In this document: piece by piece, positions 16,891 to 25,567 of the stretch
Position numbering within the stretch: the stretch's first letter is position 1
How the letters are laid out: each line of letters starts with the position of its first letter
Source: Chloroflexota bacterium
GTDB lineage: Bacteria; Chloroflexota; Dehalococcoidia; Lucifugimonadales; UBA2985
Assembly (NCBI GenBank): GCA_028877205.1
Contig: JAPPHY010000007.1
Coordinates: 1-64,000 of the forward strand
DNA length: 64,000 nucleotides
Direction: 5' to 3'
Position numbers and translations under genes: made by a program
The notes under the pieces: model-generated
Seen by the model: the letters and a program-made list of their open reading frames with translations, nothing else
The model's database searches: none
Told to the model about the DNA's origin: nothing

Positions 16891-18108
16891 TCAAGAAACG
16901 CGCCCGGCCGCCAGCGCCTCCATCACACGGTCCAGCAGCCGGTGCCCCACCTGGTACTTCGTGAGCAGCGGCAGCGCATCCTCCGTGCCGTCCCGGCCGA
17001 TGATCACCACCCGGTTCGTGTCCACGTTGAAGCCGCTGTCCTCCTGCGTGATGTCGTTGGCGGCGATGAGCGCAAGCCCCTTCGACTCCAGCTTGCCGCG
17101 GGCGTTGGCCACCAGGTCCTCGCTCTCGGCGGCGAAGCCGACCCGCAGCACGCCCGCGGGCACCTCCAGGAAGAAGTCGTCGTTCTTGACGAGCTGCAGC
17201 ACGAGGCCATCCTCGCCGGACTCGCCCTTCTTGATCTTCTGCGATGCGACCTCCGCCGGCCGGTAGTCGCTCACGGCGGCCGCCATGATCACGGCGTCGG
17301 CGCCCGTGCAAGCCTCGAGCACTGCTTCGCGCATCTCGGCCACGGTTGCCACGCGCCGCAACTCCACGCCCACTGGGTCCGGCAGCGACGTGGGCGCCGT
17401 CACGAGCGTCACGCTCGCGCCCCGGTCACGCGCCGCCTCCGCGATGGCGTAGCCCATCTTGCCCGACGAGCGGTTGGTGATCACGCGCACTGGGTCGATC
17501 GGCTCCTGCGTCCCGCCCGCGCTGACCACGATTGCGCGCCCGGCCATGTCGCCCCGGCGGCCCAGCACAGCCTTCAGCGAGTCAACGATGTGCGCCGGCT
17601 CCGACATGCGCCCCATGCCGCTCAGGCCGGACGCCAGGTGCCCCGACTCCGGCCCGATGATGGTCGCGCCTCGTCGTCGCAGCGTTTCCAGGTTCTCCTG
17701 CGTCGCGGGGTTGTCGAACATGTAGCCGTCCATCGCAGGCGCGACGACCAGGGGCGCCGCCGAGGCCAGCGCGGTGGTGGTCAGCGCGTCGTCCGCGAAG
17801 CCGTGGGCCAGCCTGGCTATCACGTGCGCGGTGGCAGGCGCAACCAGCACCACGTCCGCATCGTGCGCCATCGCAACGTGGTTCACGGCCTGCTCGGAGT
17901 CCGCGTCGAACAGGTCGGTGACCACGGGCCGGTGCGTGAGGCTCCGGAAGGTGAGAGGCGTGACGAAGTTGGATGCGCCGTGCGACAGGATGACGTCGAC
18001 GAGCGCGCCCGCCTGCGTTAGCTTGCTGGCGAGGTCGGCGGCCTTGTAGCAAGCGATGCTGCCGGTGACCCCCAGGACCACCCTGGCGTCCACGAGCGGG
18101 CTATTCAT
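16891..18108 (-). CDS. coaBC: Bifunctional phosphopantothenoylcysteine decarboxylase / phosphopantothenate-cysteine ligase
   Basis: 405 aa, the usual length of Dfp. The N-terminal flavoprotein half has VLGVTGSIACYKAADLASKL, the active-site His in AVNHVAMAHDAD, and APAMDGYMFDNPATQ. The C-terminal ligase half has VSAGGTQEPIDPVRVITNRS and SGKMGYAIAEAARDRGA, then AAVSDYRPA and KIKKGESG. It makes 4'-phosphopantetheine in the CoA pathway. It overlaps coaX by 8 bases, so two CoA steps are translated together. Confidence 0.97.
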   Translation of the reverse strand: MNSPLVDARVVLGVTGSIACYKAADLASKLTQAGALVDVILSHGASNFVTPLTFRSLTHRPVVTDLFDADSEQAVNHVAMAHDADVVLVAPATAHVIARLAHGFADDALTTTALASAAPLVVAPAMDGYMFDNPATQENLETLRRRGATIIGPESGHLASGLSGMGRMSEPAHIVDSLKAVLGRRGDMAGRAIVVSAGGTQEPIDPVRVITNRSSGKMGYAIAEAARDRGASVTLVTAPTSLPDPVGVELRRVATVAEMREAVLEACTGADAVIMAAAVSDYRPAEVASQKIKKGESGEDGLVLQLVKNDDFFLEVPAGVLRVGFAAESEDLVANARGKLESKGLALIAANDITQEDSGFNVDTNRVVIIGRDGTEDALPLLTKYQVGHRLLDRVMEALAAGRVS

Positions 18109-18901
18109 TGGCAGTGCCTCCCGGCGTCTTCGCCGCGTCCGCGTTCAGCTTGTGGATGATGCGCAGGCCGATTAGAGTCAGGTCGAGGTTGACGTCGTCG
18201 AAGATGGCCGTCTCCCTGTGCACCAGCGACGCCATGCCGCCGGTGGCAACCACGCGCGTGTCGCCTCCCATCTCCCGCTTGAAGCGGTCGACCATTGCCT
18301 CGACCATGCCCACGTGCCCGAACAGGATGCCGGACTGGATGGCGGTGGCGGTGTTGCGCCCGATGGCGGACTTGGGCGCGACAAGCTCGACGCGCCGCAG
18401 CTGCGACGTTCGCTGGTAGAGCGCCTCAGCAGTGAGGTTGATGCCGGATGCGATTGCGCCGCCAAGGTAGTCGCCGTCGCGTGAGATGGCGTCGAACACG
18501 GTTGCAGTGCCAAAGTCGACGACGATGACCGGCCCGCCGTACAGCCCGTAGGCAGCGGCGGCATCGGCCACGCGGTCGGCGCCCACGTCGCGCGGGTTCT
18601 CGTACAGGATGCGCACGCCGGTCCTGGTGCCGGTGCCGACCACAAGCGGCGTACAGTCGAAGTAGACGGCGCCCAGCTCCTCGAACACCTGCGTCAGCGG
18701 GGGCACCACGCTGCACAGCGCAATACTCTCGATCTCATCCGGCTGAACGCCCTTGAGGGGCAGCAGGCTGCGGATGAGGAGGGCGTACTCGTCGGGCAGC
18801 CTGTGCGTGTCCGTGGCCATTCGCCATGTGGCAACGAGGTCGTCATCGCGAAAGACGCCCATGGTCACGTTGGTGTTGCCTATGTCGATGGCCAGCAGCA
18901 T
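18101..18901 (-). CDS. coaX: Type III pantothenate kinase
   Basis: 266 aa. First step of CoA synthesis, ATP-dependent phosphorylation of pantothenate. It shows the ASKHA-fold phosphate loop LLAIDIGNTNVTMGVF, NPRDVGADRVADAAAAYGLY, VVDFGTATVFDAIS and ATGGMASLV. Type III enzymes are not feedback-inhibited by CoA and need a monovalent cation. The stop overlaps the coaBC start. Confidence 0.97.
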   Translation of the reverse strand: MLLAIDIGNTNVTMGVFRDDDLVATWRMATDTHRLPDEYALLIRSLLPLKGVQPDEIESIALCSVVPPLTQVFEELGAVYFDCTPLVVGTGTRTGVRILYENPRDVGADRVADAAAAYGLYGGPVIVVDFGTATVFDAISRDGDYLGGAIASGINLTAEALYQRTSQLRRVELVAPKSAIGRNTATAIQSGILFGHVGMVEAMVDRFKREMGGDTRVVATGGMASLVHRETAIFDDVNLDLTLIGLRIIHKLNADAAKTPGGTANE

Positions 18902-18946
18902 GCGCCCCCTCCCCTGCGTCGATTATAGGCAAGTTGCTCAGACGCT

Positions 18947-20539
18947 TCAACCGCGCCGCCGCGGCGACGCCCCACCCTCTCTGATCGCACGCATGGCGAG
19001 GGGTAACAGTGGCAGCAGGTCGCCGGCCAGCACGCCCGCATCGCCCATCGCCTGCCGAGCCTGCTCGCCCGCAGCGCCGTGCAGGTAGACGCCGCACGCG
19101 GCCGCATCGAACGGCGATGCGCCCTGCGCGACCAGCCCCGCGATCACGCCCGCGAGCACGTCGCCCGAGCCCGCCGTGGCCAGCGCAGGGTTGGCGAACG
19201 GGCTGACGCGAACTGAACCCTCCGGCGATGCGACGACGGTGTACGCGCCCTTCAGCACCACGGTCACACCCCACTGCGCCGCATACCGCTCCGCGAGGAC
19301 CATTCGGTGTGCGTTGACCTCCGCCGTATCGAGTCCCGTGAGGCGGGACATCTCGCCCGGATGCGGCGTCACCACCGCCTCACCGTACAGGCCGGCCCAC
19401 CACTCAGGCAGCTCCGCCAGCACGTTCAGTGCGTCGGCGTCCAGCACGAGGGGCGTACCGGGATAGCGGTGCGTCCGGAGCGTCTGCCGCACCAGACGGT
19501 CGGCGTCGCGCGAGCGGCCCAGGCCGCAGCCCATCAGCAGCGCCTGGCAACTCCGCGCCTCCGCGAGCAGCACCTCGGGCGCATCGGGCGACAGCGCGCC
19601 GTCTCCCGCAGGCAGCGGCAGGGTGGTGACCTCGATGAGCTTGGGAGCGACGACCCGCAGCACACTCTCGGACGCGGCCAGCGTGACGAGGCCAGCCCCG
19701 GCACGGGCAGCGCCCATGCACGCGAGGTACGCCGCTCCGCCATATCGCTCCGAGCCGGCCACCACCAGTGCCCTGCCGAACGTGCCCTTGTGAGCGTCGG
19801 GAGACCGGCGCGGCAGCGCGCTCCGCACCCACTCCGGCGTGATGACCTCACGCGCCGACGCCTCCTCCGCGAGGTGTGCCGGTATGCCGATGTCCGCCAC
19901 CTCCAGGCGGCCGACGTGGGCTGCTCCGGGAAACGCCATGTGGCCCACCTTGGGCAGGCCAAGCGCCAGCGTCACGTCCGCCTGCGGACACAGCTGGTCC
20001 GCAAGGCCGGTGTCCGCGTCGAGGCCGGTGGGCAGGTCCACGGCCAGGAGCAGCATTTCGGGCCGGTCTGACTTCGCCCCTGCGAGGCGTTCGAGTACGG
20101 CGGCAATCGCACCTTCGATTGGGCGGCTGCGCCCGGTGCCAAGGATTGCGTCGACCACCAGCCGCGCGGCCTGCAGCTGCTCCGCCAAGAGCGAGAGGCC
20201 GGGGTCGTCGTCCGCGGTATGGCGCGTGATACCGCTTGAGTTTAGGGTGGCGTGGCTGGCGCGAATGTCGGTCCGCTCGATAGGGAGGTACACCGTCACC
20301 GGGTGGCCCCACTCGGAGAGGTGGCGCGCGGCGACCAGGCCGTCGCCGCCGTTGTTGCCCGGGCCCACCAGCACCAGTACGCTTGCGTCGCCCGGCGGTA
20401 CGCCTGCCGTGGCCAGGAGATCGTGCGCCATGTGCGCGATCGCAAGGCCGGCCTGCTCCATGAGTTCGTCTGTAGTGACGCCCTCCCGTTCGCAGCGCTC
20501 CTCCAGGAGGCGCATCTCCTCAGCGGTTACTATCTTCAT
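18947..20539 (-). CDS. nnr: Bifunctional NAD(P)H-hydrate epimerase / ADP-dependent dehydratase
   Basis: 530 aa. N-terminal YjeF_N epimerase domain (residues 1-220) with VLVGPGNNGGDGLVAARHL and VDAILGTGRSRPIEGAI; C-terminal YjeF/CARKD dehydratase domain with GTFGRALVVAGSERYGGAAY, AYLACMGAARAGAGLV, VVTPHPGEMSRLTG and ATAGSGDVLAGVIAG. It repairs hydrated NADH and NADPH. Its start overlaps the acpS stop by 20 bases, a common pairing in bacteria. Confidence 0.97.
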   Translation of the reverse strand: MKIVTAEEMRLLEERCEREGVTTDELMEQAGLAIAHMAHDLLATAGVPPGDASVLVLVGPGNNGGDGLVAARHLSEWGHPVTVYLPIERTDIRASHATLNSSGITRHTADDDPGLSLLAEQLQAARLVVDAILGTGRSRPIEGAIAAVLERLAGAKSDRPEMLLLAVDLPTGLDADTGLADQLCPQADVTLALGLPKVGHMAFPGAAHVGRLEVADIGIPAHLAEEASAREVITPEWVRSALPRRSPDAHKGTFGRALVVAGSERYGGAAYLACMGAARAGAGLVTLAASESVLRVVAPKLIEVTTLPLPAGDGALSPDAPEVLLAEARSCQALLMGCGLGRSRDADRLVRQTLRTHRYPGTPLVLDADALNVLAELPEWWAGLYGEAVVTPHPGEMSRLTGLDTAEVNAHRMVLAERYAAQWGVTVVLKGAYTVVASPEGSVRVSPFANPALATAGSGDVLAGVIAGLVAQGASPFDAAACGVYLHGAAGEQARQAMGDAGVLAGDLLPLLPLAMRAIREGGASPRRRG

Positions 20540-20900
20540 TCACGTCCATCACTACGGAGGCTACGGCGTAGTCGCGGGAGTGGGACAGGCTGATGGCCAC
20601 CTGCGTCATGCCGATGCGCTCGGCGCGGGCGAGGCCGCGATTGTGGAGCGCGATCTGTGGCGGCCGGCCCCTTCGCCGCGTCACCTCGACGTCGCGCCAG
20701 CCGACGCCGCGGGTGCCGGTGCCCAGCGCCTTCATCACGGCCTCCTTGGCCGCGAAGCGCGCGGCGAGCTGCGGGATGCGGCCGCGGCAGTAGGCCTGCT
20801 CGCCCGGCGTGTAGATGCGGTCCAGGAAGGCCTGCCCGTACCGGTCGAGCACCTGCCTCACGCGCCACAGCTCCACTATGTCCACGCCCACGGTCAGCAC
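20520..20900 (-). CDS. acpS: Holo-[acyl-carrier-protein] synthase
   Basis: 126 aa from a GTG (VLTVGVDIVELWRV). Transfers 4'-phosphopantetheine from CoA onto acyl carrier protein. The magnesium-binding Asp of GVDIVE, the RFAAKEAVMKALGTG motif and ISLSHSRDYAVA are present. It heads the acpS-nnr pair under the promoter at 20961-20990. A diverged copy of its first codons and upstream region occurs at 21992-22119. Confidence 0.96.
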   Translation of the reverse strand: MLTVGVDIVELWRVRQVLDRYGQAFLDRIYTPGEQAYCRGRIPQLAARFAAKEAVMKALGTGTRGVGWRDVEVTRRRGRPPQIALHNRGLARAERIGMTQVAISLSHSRDYAVASVVMDVNEDSNR

Positions 20901-20960
20901 CGGCTACGACCTCCGACGGCCCGGTTGGATTGCGGGCGGCGCAAGGCCGCCCCGCTACGG

Positions 20961-20990
20961 ATTATATTCGTGGCGTCGTGAGCGTGTCCA
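20961..20990 (-). promoter_or_regulatory. Promoter of acpS-nnr
   Basis: Minus strand: -35 TGGACA (20985-20990), 18-bp spacer, perfect -10 TATAAT (20961-20966), giving a leader of about 55 nt. In the diverged duplicate at 21992-22119 the -35 is preserved but the -10 has become TAGCAT, consistent with loss of function there. Confidence 0.65.
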
Positions 20991-21099
20991 CGGCGGTCGC
21001 AGTTCCCAAGGTGCGCGCAAGCCTCAGCCAGCGACCGGAGGACGCTTGTCGTGCTATCGTAGGCCCATTGACGGGTGGTCACGGGGAAGAGGAGGGACC

Positions 21100-21285
21100 G
21101 TGCAGGGCACCGCAACACACCCGAAGCGGAGCAGGACCTTCCTGGAGCGGGCGTTTGCTGAGCTTGAGATCGGCGACCGGCCACGAACCACGAGGCTGGA
21201 GCGACCGCTCAAGATGGTCACGATTGAGTTTTTTCCTGTGCGATCTGGATCAGGTTGCCGCACGTATCGTCGAACACAGCCGTGA
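21100..21285 (+). pseudogene. Possible truncated gene fragment
   Basis: A GTG with a strong GAGGAGGG ribosome-binding site opens a 61-codon frame beginning VQGTATHPKRSRTFLERAF. It reads coherently for about 40 codons and then runs antisense into the end of the VOC gene at 21218. This could be the 5' remnant of a gene cut by arrival of the ArsR/VOC module, or chance. Family not recognised. Confidence 0.25.
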
Positions 21286-21613
21286 TGACAGGCCCTAGGT
21301 CGGTTGGCGGCTGTACGAATCGCACGCCTTTCGCCACGAGACGCTCGTGTTCGGCTTCTACGTTGTCGACGGCGAAGGATGTGCTGGGGATACCGTCCTC
21401 CACCAGCGCACTGATGAACGGACGGACCGCGGGATGGGCATCAGGCTCAAGCAGCAGCTCCGTCCCCTCCGGAGCTTCCTCGGATACAACTGTGATCCAG
21501 GCGAACTCTCCCAAGGGAATGTTGTGCTTTAGCCGGAAGCCAAGCGTTTCCGTGTAGAAGCGAAGCGCCTTCTGTTGGTCGTTTACGAAGACTCCAGACA
21601 GGTTGATTCTCAT
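21218..21613 (-). CDS. VOC family protein (bleomycin-resistance/glyoxalase fold)
   Basis: 131 aa. Single-chain VOC protein: INLSGVFVNDQQKALRFYTE at the N-terminus, then EGTELLLEPDAHPAVRPF and GVRFVQPPTDLGPVITAVFD, ending DTCGNLIQIAQE, where the Glu/Gln positions fit the metal or ligand site. Related proteins are usually paired with an ArsR regulator, as here: the start overlaps the arsR stop as ATGA. Substrate unknown. Confidence 0.88.
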   Translation of the reverse strand: MRINLSGVFVNDQQKALRFYTETLGFRLKHNIPLGEFAWITVVSEEAPEGTELLLEPDAHPAVRPFISALVEDGIPSTSFAVDNVEAEHERLVAKGVRFVQPPTDLGPVITAVFDDTCGNLIQIAQEKTQS

Positions 21614-21900
21614 TTCTCGGTTCCCCCTTCATCTGTTAGGTACGGCCAACGCTCCGCGATGGCCTTCAGTGGACTGCCCTCGAACCAGTGGAGCTTCGAC
21701 CTCCCCGCTCGCCTCGTGCGAATCAGCCCGGCGGCCTCCAGGACGTCCAGGTGTTGCGCGACCGCCTGGCGTGAAGAGTTTATGCCGTGCTTCATGGTTA
21801 GGCGCGCGCAGAGCTCGAAGAGCGTCTGACCTGAACGTTCGACGAGTTCATCCAGGATGGCTCGCCTGGTTGGGTCGGCGATCGCGCGATACACGTCCAC
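21610..21900 (-). CDS. ArsR-family transcriptional regulator
   Basis: 96 aa from a GTG at 21900 (VDVYRAIADPTRRAILDEL), the normal ArsR beginning; in-frame extension to 21972 would read through the promoter. Winged helix with SRQAVAQHLDVLEAAGLI as recognition helix region and RRAGRSKLHWF as wing. No metal-binding cysteine pair is seen, so it belongs to the non-metal ArsR group that often controls VOC or SRPBCC partners. It probably represses its own operon through the palindrome at 21913-21930. Confidence 0.9.
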   Translation of the reverse strand: MDVYRAIADPTRRAILDELVERSGQTLFELCARLTMKHGINSSRQAVAQHLDVLEAAGLIRTRRAGRSKLHWFEGSPLKAIAERWPYLTDEGGTEK

Positions 21901-21906
21901 AAGAGC

Positions 21907-21936
21907 ATTATATGCAAGCGCCCGCTTGCATGTCAA
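21907..21936 (-). promoter_or_regulatory. arsR promoter with palindromic operator in the spacer
   Basis: Minus strand: perfect -35 TTGACA (21931-21936), 18-bp spacer, perfect -10 TATAAT (21907-21912). The spacer is the inverted repeat TGCAAGCG-GG-CGCTTGCA, so a bound repressor would cover both boxes. Only 6 bases separate the -10 from the GTG at 21900, so the transcript is probably leaderless. Confidence 0.85.
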
Positions 21937-21944
21937 TCCCCCTG

Positions 21945-21969
21945 ATATGCAGTAGTGTGCTTGCATGTC
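21945..21969 (-). promoter_or_regulatory. Second, degenerate copy of the ArsR operator region
   Basis: A 25-base segment repeats 21910-21934 at a 35-base offset with identical outer parts (GACATGCAAGC ... GCATAT) and a changed centre. It keeps one half-site intact and could act as a secondary operator. Confidence 0.5.
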
Positions 21970-21991
21970 CACTGTTCAAATTCACACGACT

Positions 21992-22119
21992 CAGCTCCAC
22001 TATGCCTATGCCCACGGTCAGCAACTGTTACGACCTCCGACGGCTCCGCTGGATTGCGGGCAGTGTAAGGTCGCCACGCTACGGATGCTATTCGTGGCAT
22101 TGTGGGTGTGTCCACGGCG
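21992..22119 (+). repeat. Diverged duplicate of the acpS 5' region
   Basis: This segment aligns without gaps to 20868-20995 with about 20 differences over 128 bases by eye. The original covers the first codons of acpS and its promoter; the copy has the same orientation. The two copies flank the VOC/arsR module as direct repeats. The copy no longer encodes AcpS and its -10 is altered. Confidence 0.8.
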
Positions 22120-22146
22120 GGGAAGGGTGCGCGGCGGCGTGCTACA

Positions 22147-23100
22147 ATGACTGAGTCCCAGCCCCCAAAGTCGAAGAAGCAACGGAGGCTTGCAAGAGTG
22201 CGCCTCTACCACGCAGTCGTGATTTCGGCCCTCGTCGGTATGTTCTTTGCCTCTGTCTTGGCTTGCACTACTGCAGAGCCGGACGCTATTGCAGAACCGG
22301 ATGCTATGCTCGCTCATGCGCAGGACGAACTAAACCGCCATCGTACTTTGTGGGTGCAGACCAGCGCAAGAAACTACACGTATGAGTACAACGTTCTCTG
22401 TGAATGCCCGGACCACTTAGGACAGACCGTTAGGGCAACCGTCAACAGCGAAGCCGTTGAGTCAGCTGTCTTTGCCGAATCAGGTGAGCGAGGCAATAGG
22501 GGCGATTCACTGATAGTGATAGTCTTAGACGGATCACAACGCTATCTCACTATCGGCGGCTTGTTCGACGTAATCCAGCAAGCCATCACCGGTGGGGCAG
22601 AACAACTTAGCGTGACCTATGACAGTGAGCACGGCTATCCTACGAAGATCGACATTGACTACCAGATCAACTCGATTGACGACGAGTATATCCTTACTGC
22701 TGGCGCTTACATGCCATTGCTCGCTCGGGAGCAGGACGAATTGGACCAATATCGTGCTTTGTGGAAGCAGGCCGGCTCAACCAACTATATGTATGAGTAC
22801 AAGATCCTCTGTCTTTGCCCGGAAAGCGGACAGACCATCAGTGTGACTGTCAGCAACGGAGCCATCGAGTCAGTGGTGTACGCTGAATCAAGTGATCCAC
22901 TCGTCGACCCACTCTATTACGACACCATCGGCGGCTTGTTTGACGAGATTCAGGACGCCATCACCTACGGGGCAGACCGACTTACCGTGACCTATAGCGG
23001 CAAGTATGGCTACCCAACCGAGATTGATATTGACTACGAAGTCAACACGTACGACGAAGAGCTTATCCTCACTATCAGCGCCTACATGCCGTTGCCGTGA
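22147..23100 (+). CDS. Lipoprotein with two tandem DUF6174-like domains
   Basis: 317 aa from ATG at 22147, with no clear ribosome-binding site. The N-terminus has a basic stretch, a membrane helix and lipobox ASVLAC. Two similar domains follow: the first from HAQDELNRHRTLWVQTSARN to the mid-protein, the second from REQDELDQYRALWKQAGSTN to the end. Each has a YTYEYNVLCECP/YMYEYKILCLCP strand, a TIGGLFD helix, and GYPTKIDIDYQIN/GYPTEIDIDYEVN, which fits DUF6174. The function of this family is unknown. Lower GC than the housekeeping genes around it. It sits just downstream of the duplicated acpS region. Confidence 0.75.
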   Translation: MTESQPPKSKKQRRLARVRLYHAVVISALVGMFFASVLACTTAEPDAIAEPDAMLAHAQDELNRHRTLWVQTSARNYTYEYNVLCECPDHLGQTVRATVNSEAVESAVFAESGERGNRGDSLIVIVLDGSQRYLTIGGLFDVIQQAITGGAEQLSVTYDSEHGYPTKIDIDYQINSIDDEYILTAGAYMPLLAREQDELDQYRALWKQAGSTNYMYEYKILCLCPESGQTISVTVSNGAIESVVYAESSDPLVDPLYYDTIGGLFDEIQDAITYGADRLTVTYSGKYGYPTEIDIDYEVNTYDEELILTISAYMPLP

Positions 23101-23234
23101 TGGCTCACCTGCAGCCCTGCGTCTGCCTACAACACGGACGGCGGCAACAATTCAATACACAGCAAGAATGCACATGTCGAGACCCATTCGCGGCTGGTTC
23201 ACAACGGGCTGTTACTGCCAATGAGGAGATTGAC

Positions 23235-24563
23235 TTGAAACTAAGCGCAACCTATTTCTGTACGCTGGCGCTGTTGCTATTGGCTGCGTGTGAAGGAGCG
23301 CCGACTCCTACGCCCGCACAACTTCCGACGTCCACACCTGTTCCCACGTCGACGTCCGCCCCGACGGTCACATCTGCTCCTACGGCGACACCTGTTGCCC
23401 CGTCAACGCCGGTTCTTACCGCAACACTGTCTCCTACGGCAACACTTGCTGCCACCGCAACACCGGCTCCCACGCCCACGCCTGCCGCCGCATCGGAACC
23501 CAGCAGCGGTCTCCTGGAGAAGCTGTCCCTGATACCCGCGGGCTTCAAGGACATCGGGATCTGGTACGGCGACCTGGGCCGGGCATTGGAGATGGCCGGC
23601 GTTCAACCTCCGCGCAGCCGGGAAGACCTTGCCCAATCAGCAAGTGTCCGGGATGCGTACCTCGACGCGAGCGACGGCCTCGTCCTGGCTCCAGGATTCA
23701 TGGGCAACGTGTTCGGCAACCAGGAGTGGGAAGATGTGTTCGGGTTCAATGGCTTCGAAGTGACTCAGGCCGTGGGATTCGGCGGGTCGTCTCTGGGGGT
23801 CGCGCCCCCTCTCGACTCAGCGGCGTATCTGGAAGGTGGCTTTGACGATGGTGCAATCCGGCAGAAGCTCCGGGATCTCGGGTACGAGGAGGTTGAGGTC
23901 TCCGGCCGGACCTACTTCTCGAAAGGGGATGACCATGCATGGCCTTCCCTCATGGCGCCGGACGGGATTGCCACTGGCACAATGAATCGCGTCTACGTGA
24001 GCGACACTGCACTCATTGTCGCTCCAGCCACCCAGTATGTCACAAGCATGCTGGCGACCTGGGCTAACGAATCGCCATCGCTGGCGGACGACGCCGCGTC
24101 TTCCAGCATAGCCCTCGCGCTGGAAGACCCACTCTCGGCCGGACTCTTTACCAGAGATGTGGTCATGGACCCTGAGACTGGTCTTGCGGCCGGCTTTGCG
24201 CAGTTCGAGAGACCGGCCGAGTGGGGCACGCTCCACGAGTGGTCGGACATGGGCGCAGGCTACGGACGAGACGCAGAAGGCGAGTGGTGGATCATATCGA
24301 TCTACTACGCCGATCCGGATGCCGCGGCCGCCGACGCGGATGAGCTCATTGGGCGCATGCAGGACTACGATACCGCCGTGGCAGAGCAGTTCCGAGAGGT
24401 ATCATACCCGCGGCCAATCGACCATTCATGCAGTCAGCTTACGGCGGAAACCAGGCAACATGAGCACGGGTCGACCTTGAGCGTTCGCTGCCGGATGACC
24501 GAGGACGGCGCAACGGCGTTGCACTTTGTAGAACTCCGAGACCTCGGCTTCCTGCTTCCATAG
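23235..24563 (+). CDS. Hypothetical secreted lipoprotein with Thr/Pro linker
   Basis: 442 aa from a TTG with GAGGAG six bases upstream; no family-like sequence precedes it. The signal peptide ends LLLLAAC. A long low-complexity linker of PT/AT repeats (residues about 20-75) separates the lipid anchor from a folded part containing LIPAGFKDIGIWYGDLGRAL, GFEVTQAVGFGG and WWIISIYYADPDAA. I do not recognise a family. The gene follows the DUF6174 lipoprotein after 134 bases without other features and may be co-expressed. Possibly a surface binding protein; this is inference from the architecture only. Confidence 0.7.
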   Translation: MKLSATYFCTLALLLLAACEGAPTPTPAQLPTSTPVPTSTSAPTVTSAPTATPVAPSTPVLTATLSPTATLAATATPAPTPTPAAASEPSSGLLEKLSLIPAGFKDIGIWYGDLGRALEMAGVQPPRSREDLAQSASVRDAYLDASDGLVLAPGFMGNVFGNQEWEDVFGFNGFEVTQAVGFGGSSLGVAPPLDSAAYLEGGFDDGAIRQKLRDLGYEEVEVSGRTYFSKGDDHAWPSLMAPDGIATGTMNRVYVSDTALIVAPATQYVTSMLATWANESPSLADDAASSSIALALEDPLSAGLFTRDVVMDPETGLAAGFAQFERPAEWGTLHEWSDMGAGYGRDAEGEWWIISIYYADPDAAAADADELIGRMQDYDTAVAEQFREVSYPRPIDHSCSQLTAETRQHEHGSTLSVRCRMTEDGATALHFVELRDLGFLLP

Positions 24564-24662
24564 CCTCGACGATCCATCCCCTTAGCCCCGCCGCCGTTGT
24601 TGCGCCCGCGCGCCTGTGCTAAGATTCGACCGCAACCCCAACGCCACACCACTAGGAGGCCC

Positions 24663-25559
24663 ATGACCGCGGTCGTCATCGACGGGAACGCCATCGCTCA
24701 GGAGATCCGCGCCGAGGCCACGCAGGCCGCTGCGGACCTCCAGGCGCGCAGCGGCGTCGCGCCGGGTCTTGCGGTCGTGCTGGTGGGCGACGATCCGGCG
24801 TCGGCGGTTTACGTGCGCAACAAGGAGCGCGCCTGCCGCGAGGCCGGCATACGTGCCGAGACCCTCAACCTGCCGGGCGACACCTCCCAGAACGAGATCA
24901 TCGCCGCGGTGCGGAGGCTCAACGACGATCCCGCCGTCCACGGCATCCTCGTGCAGCTGCCTCTGCCGTCCCACGTCGACGAGCGTTCCGTCATCCTGTC
25001 GCTGGACCCGGACAAGGACGTGGACGGCCTCCACCCCGTGAACGTCGGCCGACTGGTGCAGGGAGAACCGCTGTTCGTGCCGTGCACTCCATGGGGCATA
25101 CAGGAGATGCTGGTGCGCAGCGGCCACAGCCCGGAGGGGAAGCACGTGGTGGTGTGCGGCCGCAGCGACATCGTGGGCAAGCCCGTGGCGATGCTGCTGG
25201 TGCAGAAGCAGACTGGGGCCAACGCCACCTTGACCATGTGCCACACAGGCACCGCGGACCTGGCGGCGGTCACGCGCACGGCCGACATCCTGGTGGTGGC
25301 TATTGGCAGGGCGGAGGCCGTGACGGCGGACATGGTGAGCGAAGGAGCGGTGGTGATCGACGTGGGCATCAACCGCGTCGATGACGCCACGAGGCAGCGC
25401 GGATATCGGCTGGTCGGGGACGTGGACTACCGCGGCGTGTCCGAGAAGGCGGCGGCGATTACGCCGGTGCCGGGCGGCGTGGGCCCGATGACGGTCGCCA
25501 TGCTGCTGAAGAACACGCTGAGGGCCGCGGAGCGAGCGATAGCGGGCGCGGGCGTCTAG
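24663..25559 (+). CDS. folD: Bifunctional methylene-THF dehydrogenase / methenyl-THF cyclohydrolase
   Basis: 298 aa from ATG at 24663, with AGGAGG just upstream. Interconverts methylene-, methenyl- and formyl-tetrahydrofolate. Catalytic region VYVRNKERACREAGI holds the Lys, and the motifs GILVQLPLPSHV, DKDVDGLHPVNVG, CTPWGIQEML, VVVCGRSDIVGKPVAMLL and TPVPGGVGPMTVAMLL are all present. Monocistronic, followed by repeat-rich non-coding sequence. Confidence 0.97.
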   Translation: MTAVVIDGNAIAQEIRAEATQAAADLQARSGVAPGLAVVLVGDDPASAVYVRNKERACREAGIRAETLNLPGDTSQNEIIAAVRRLNDDPAVHGILVQLPLPSHVDERSVILSLDPDKDVDGLHPVNVGRLVQGEPLFVPCTPWGIQEMLVRSGHSPEGKHVVVCGRSDIVGKPVAMLLVQKQTGANATLTMCHTGTADLAAVTRTADILVVAIGRAEAVTADMVSEGAVVIDVGINRVDDATRQRGYRLVGDVDYRGVSEKAAAITPVPGGVGPMTVAMLLKNTLRAAERAIAGAGV

Positions 25560-25567
25560 GCGCCTCG

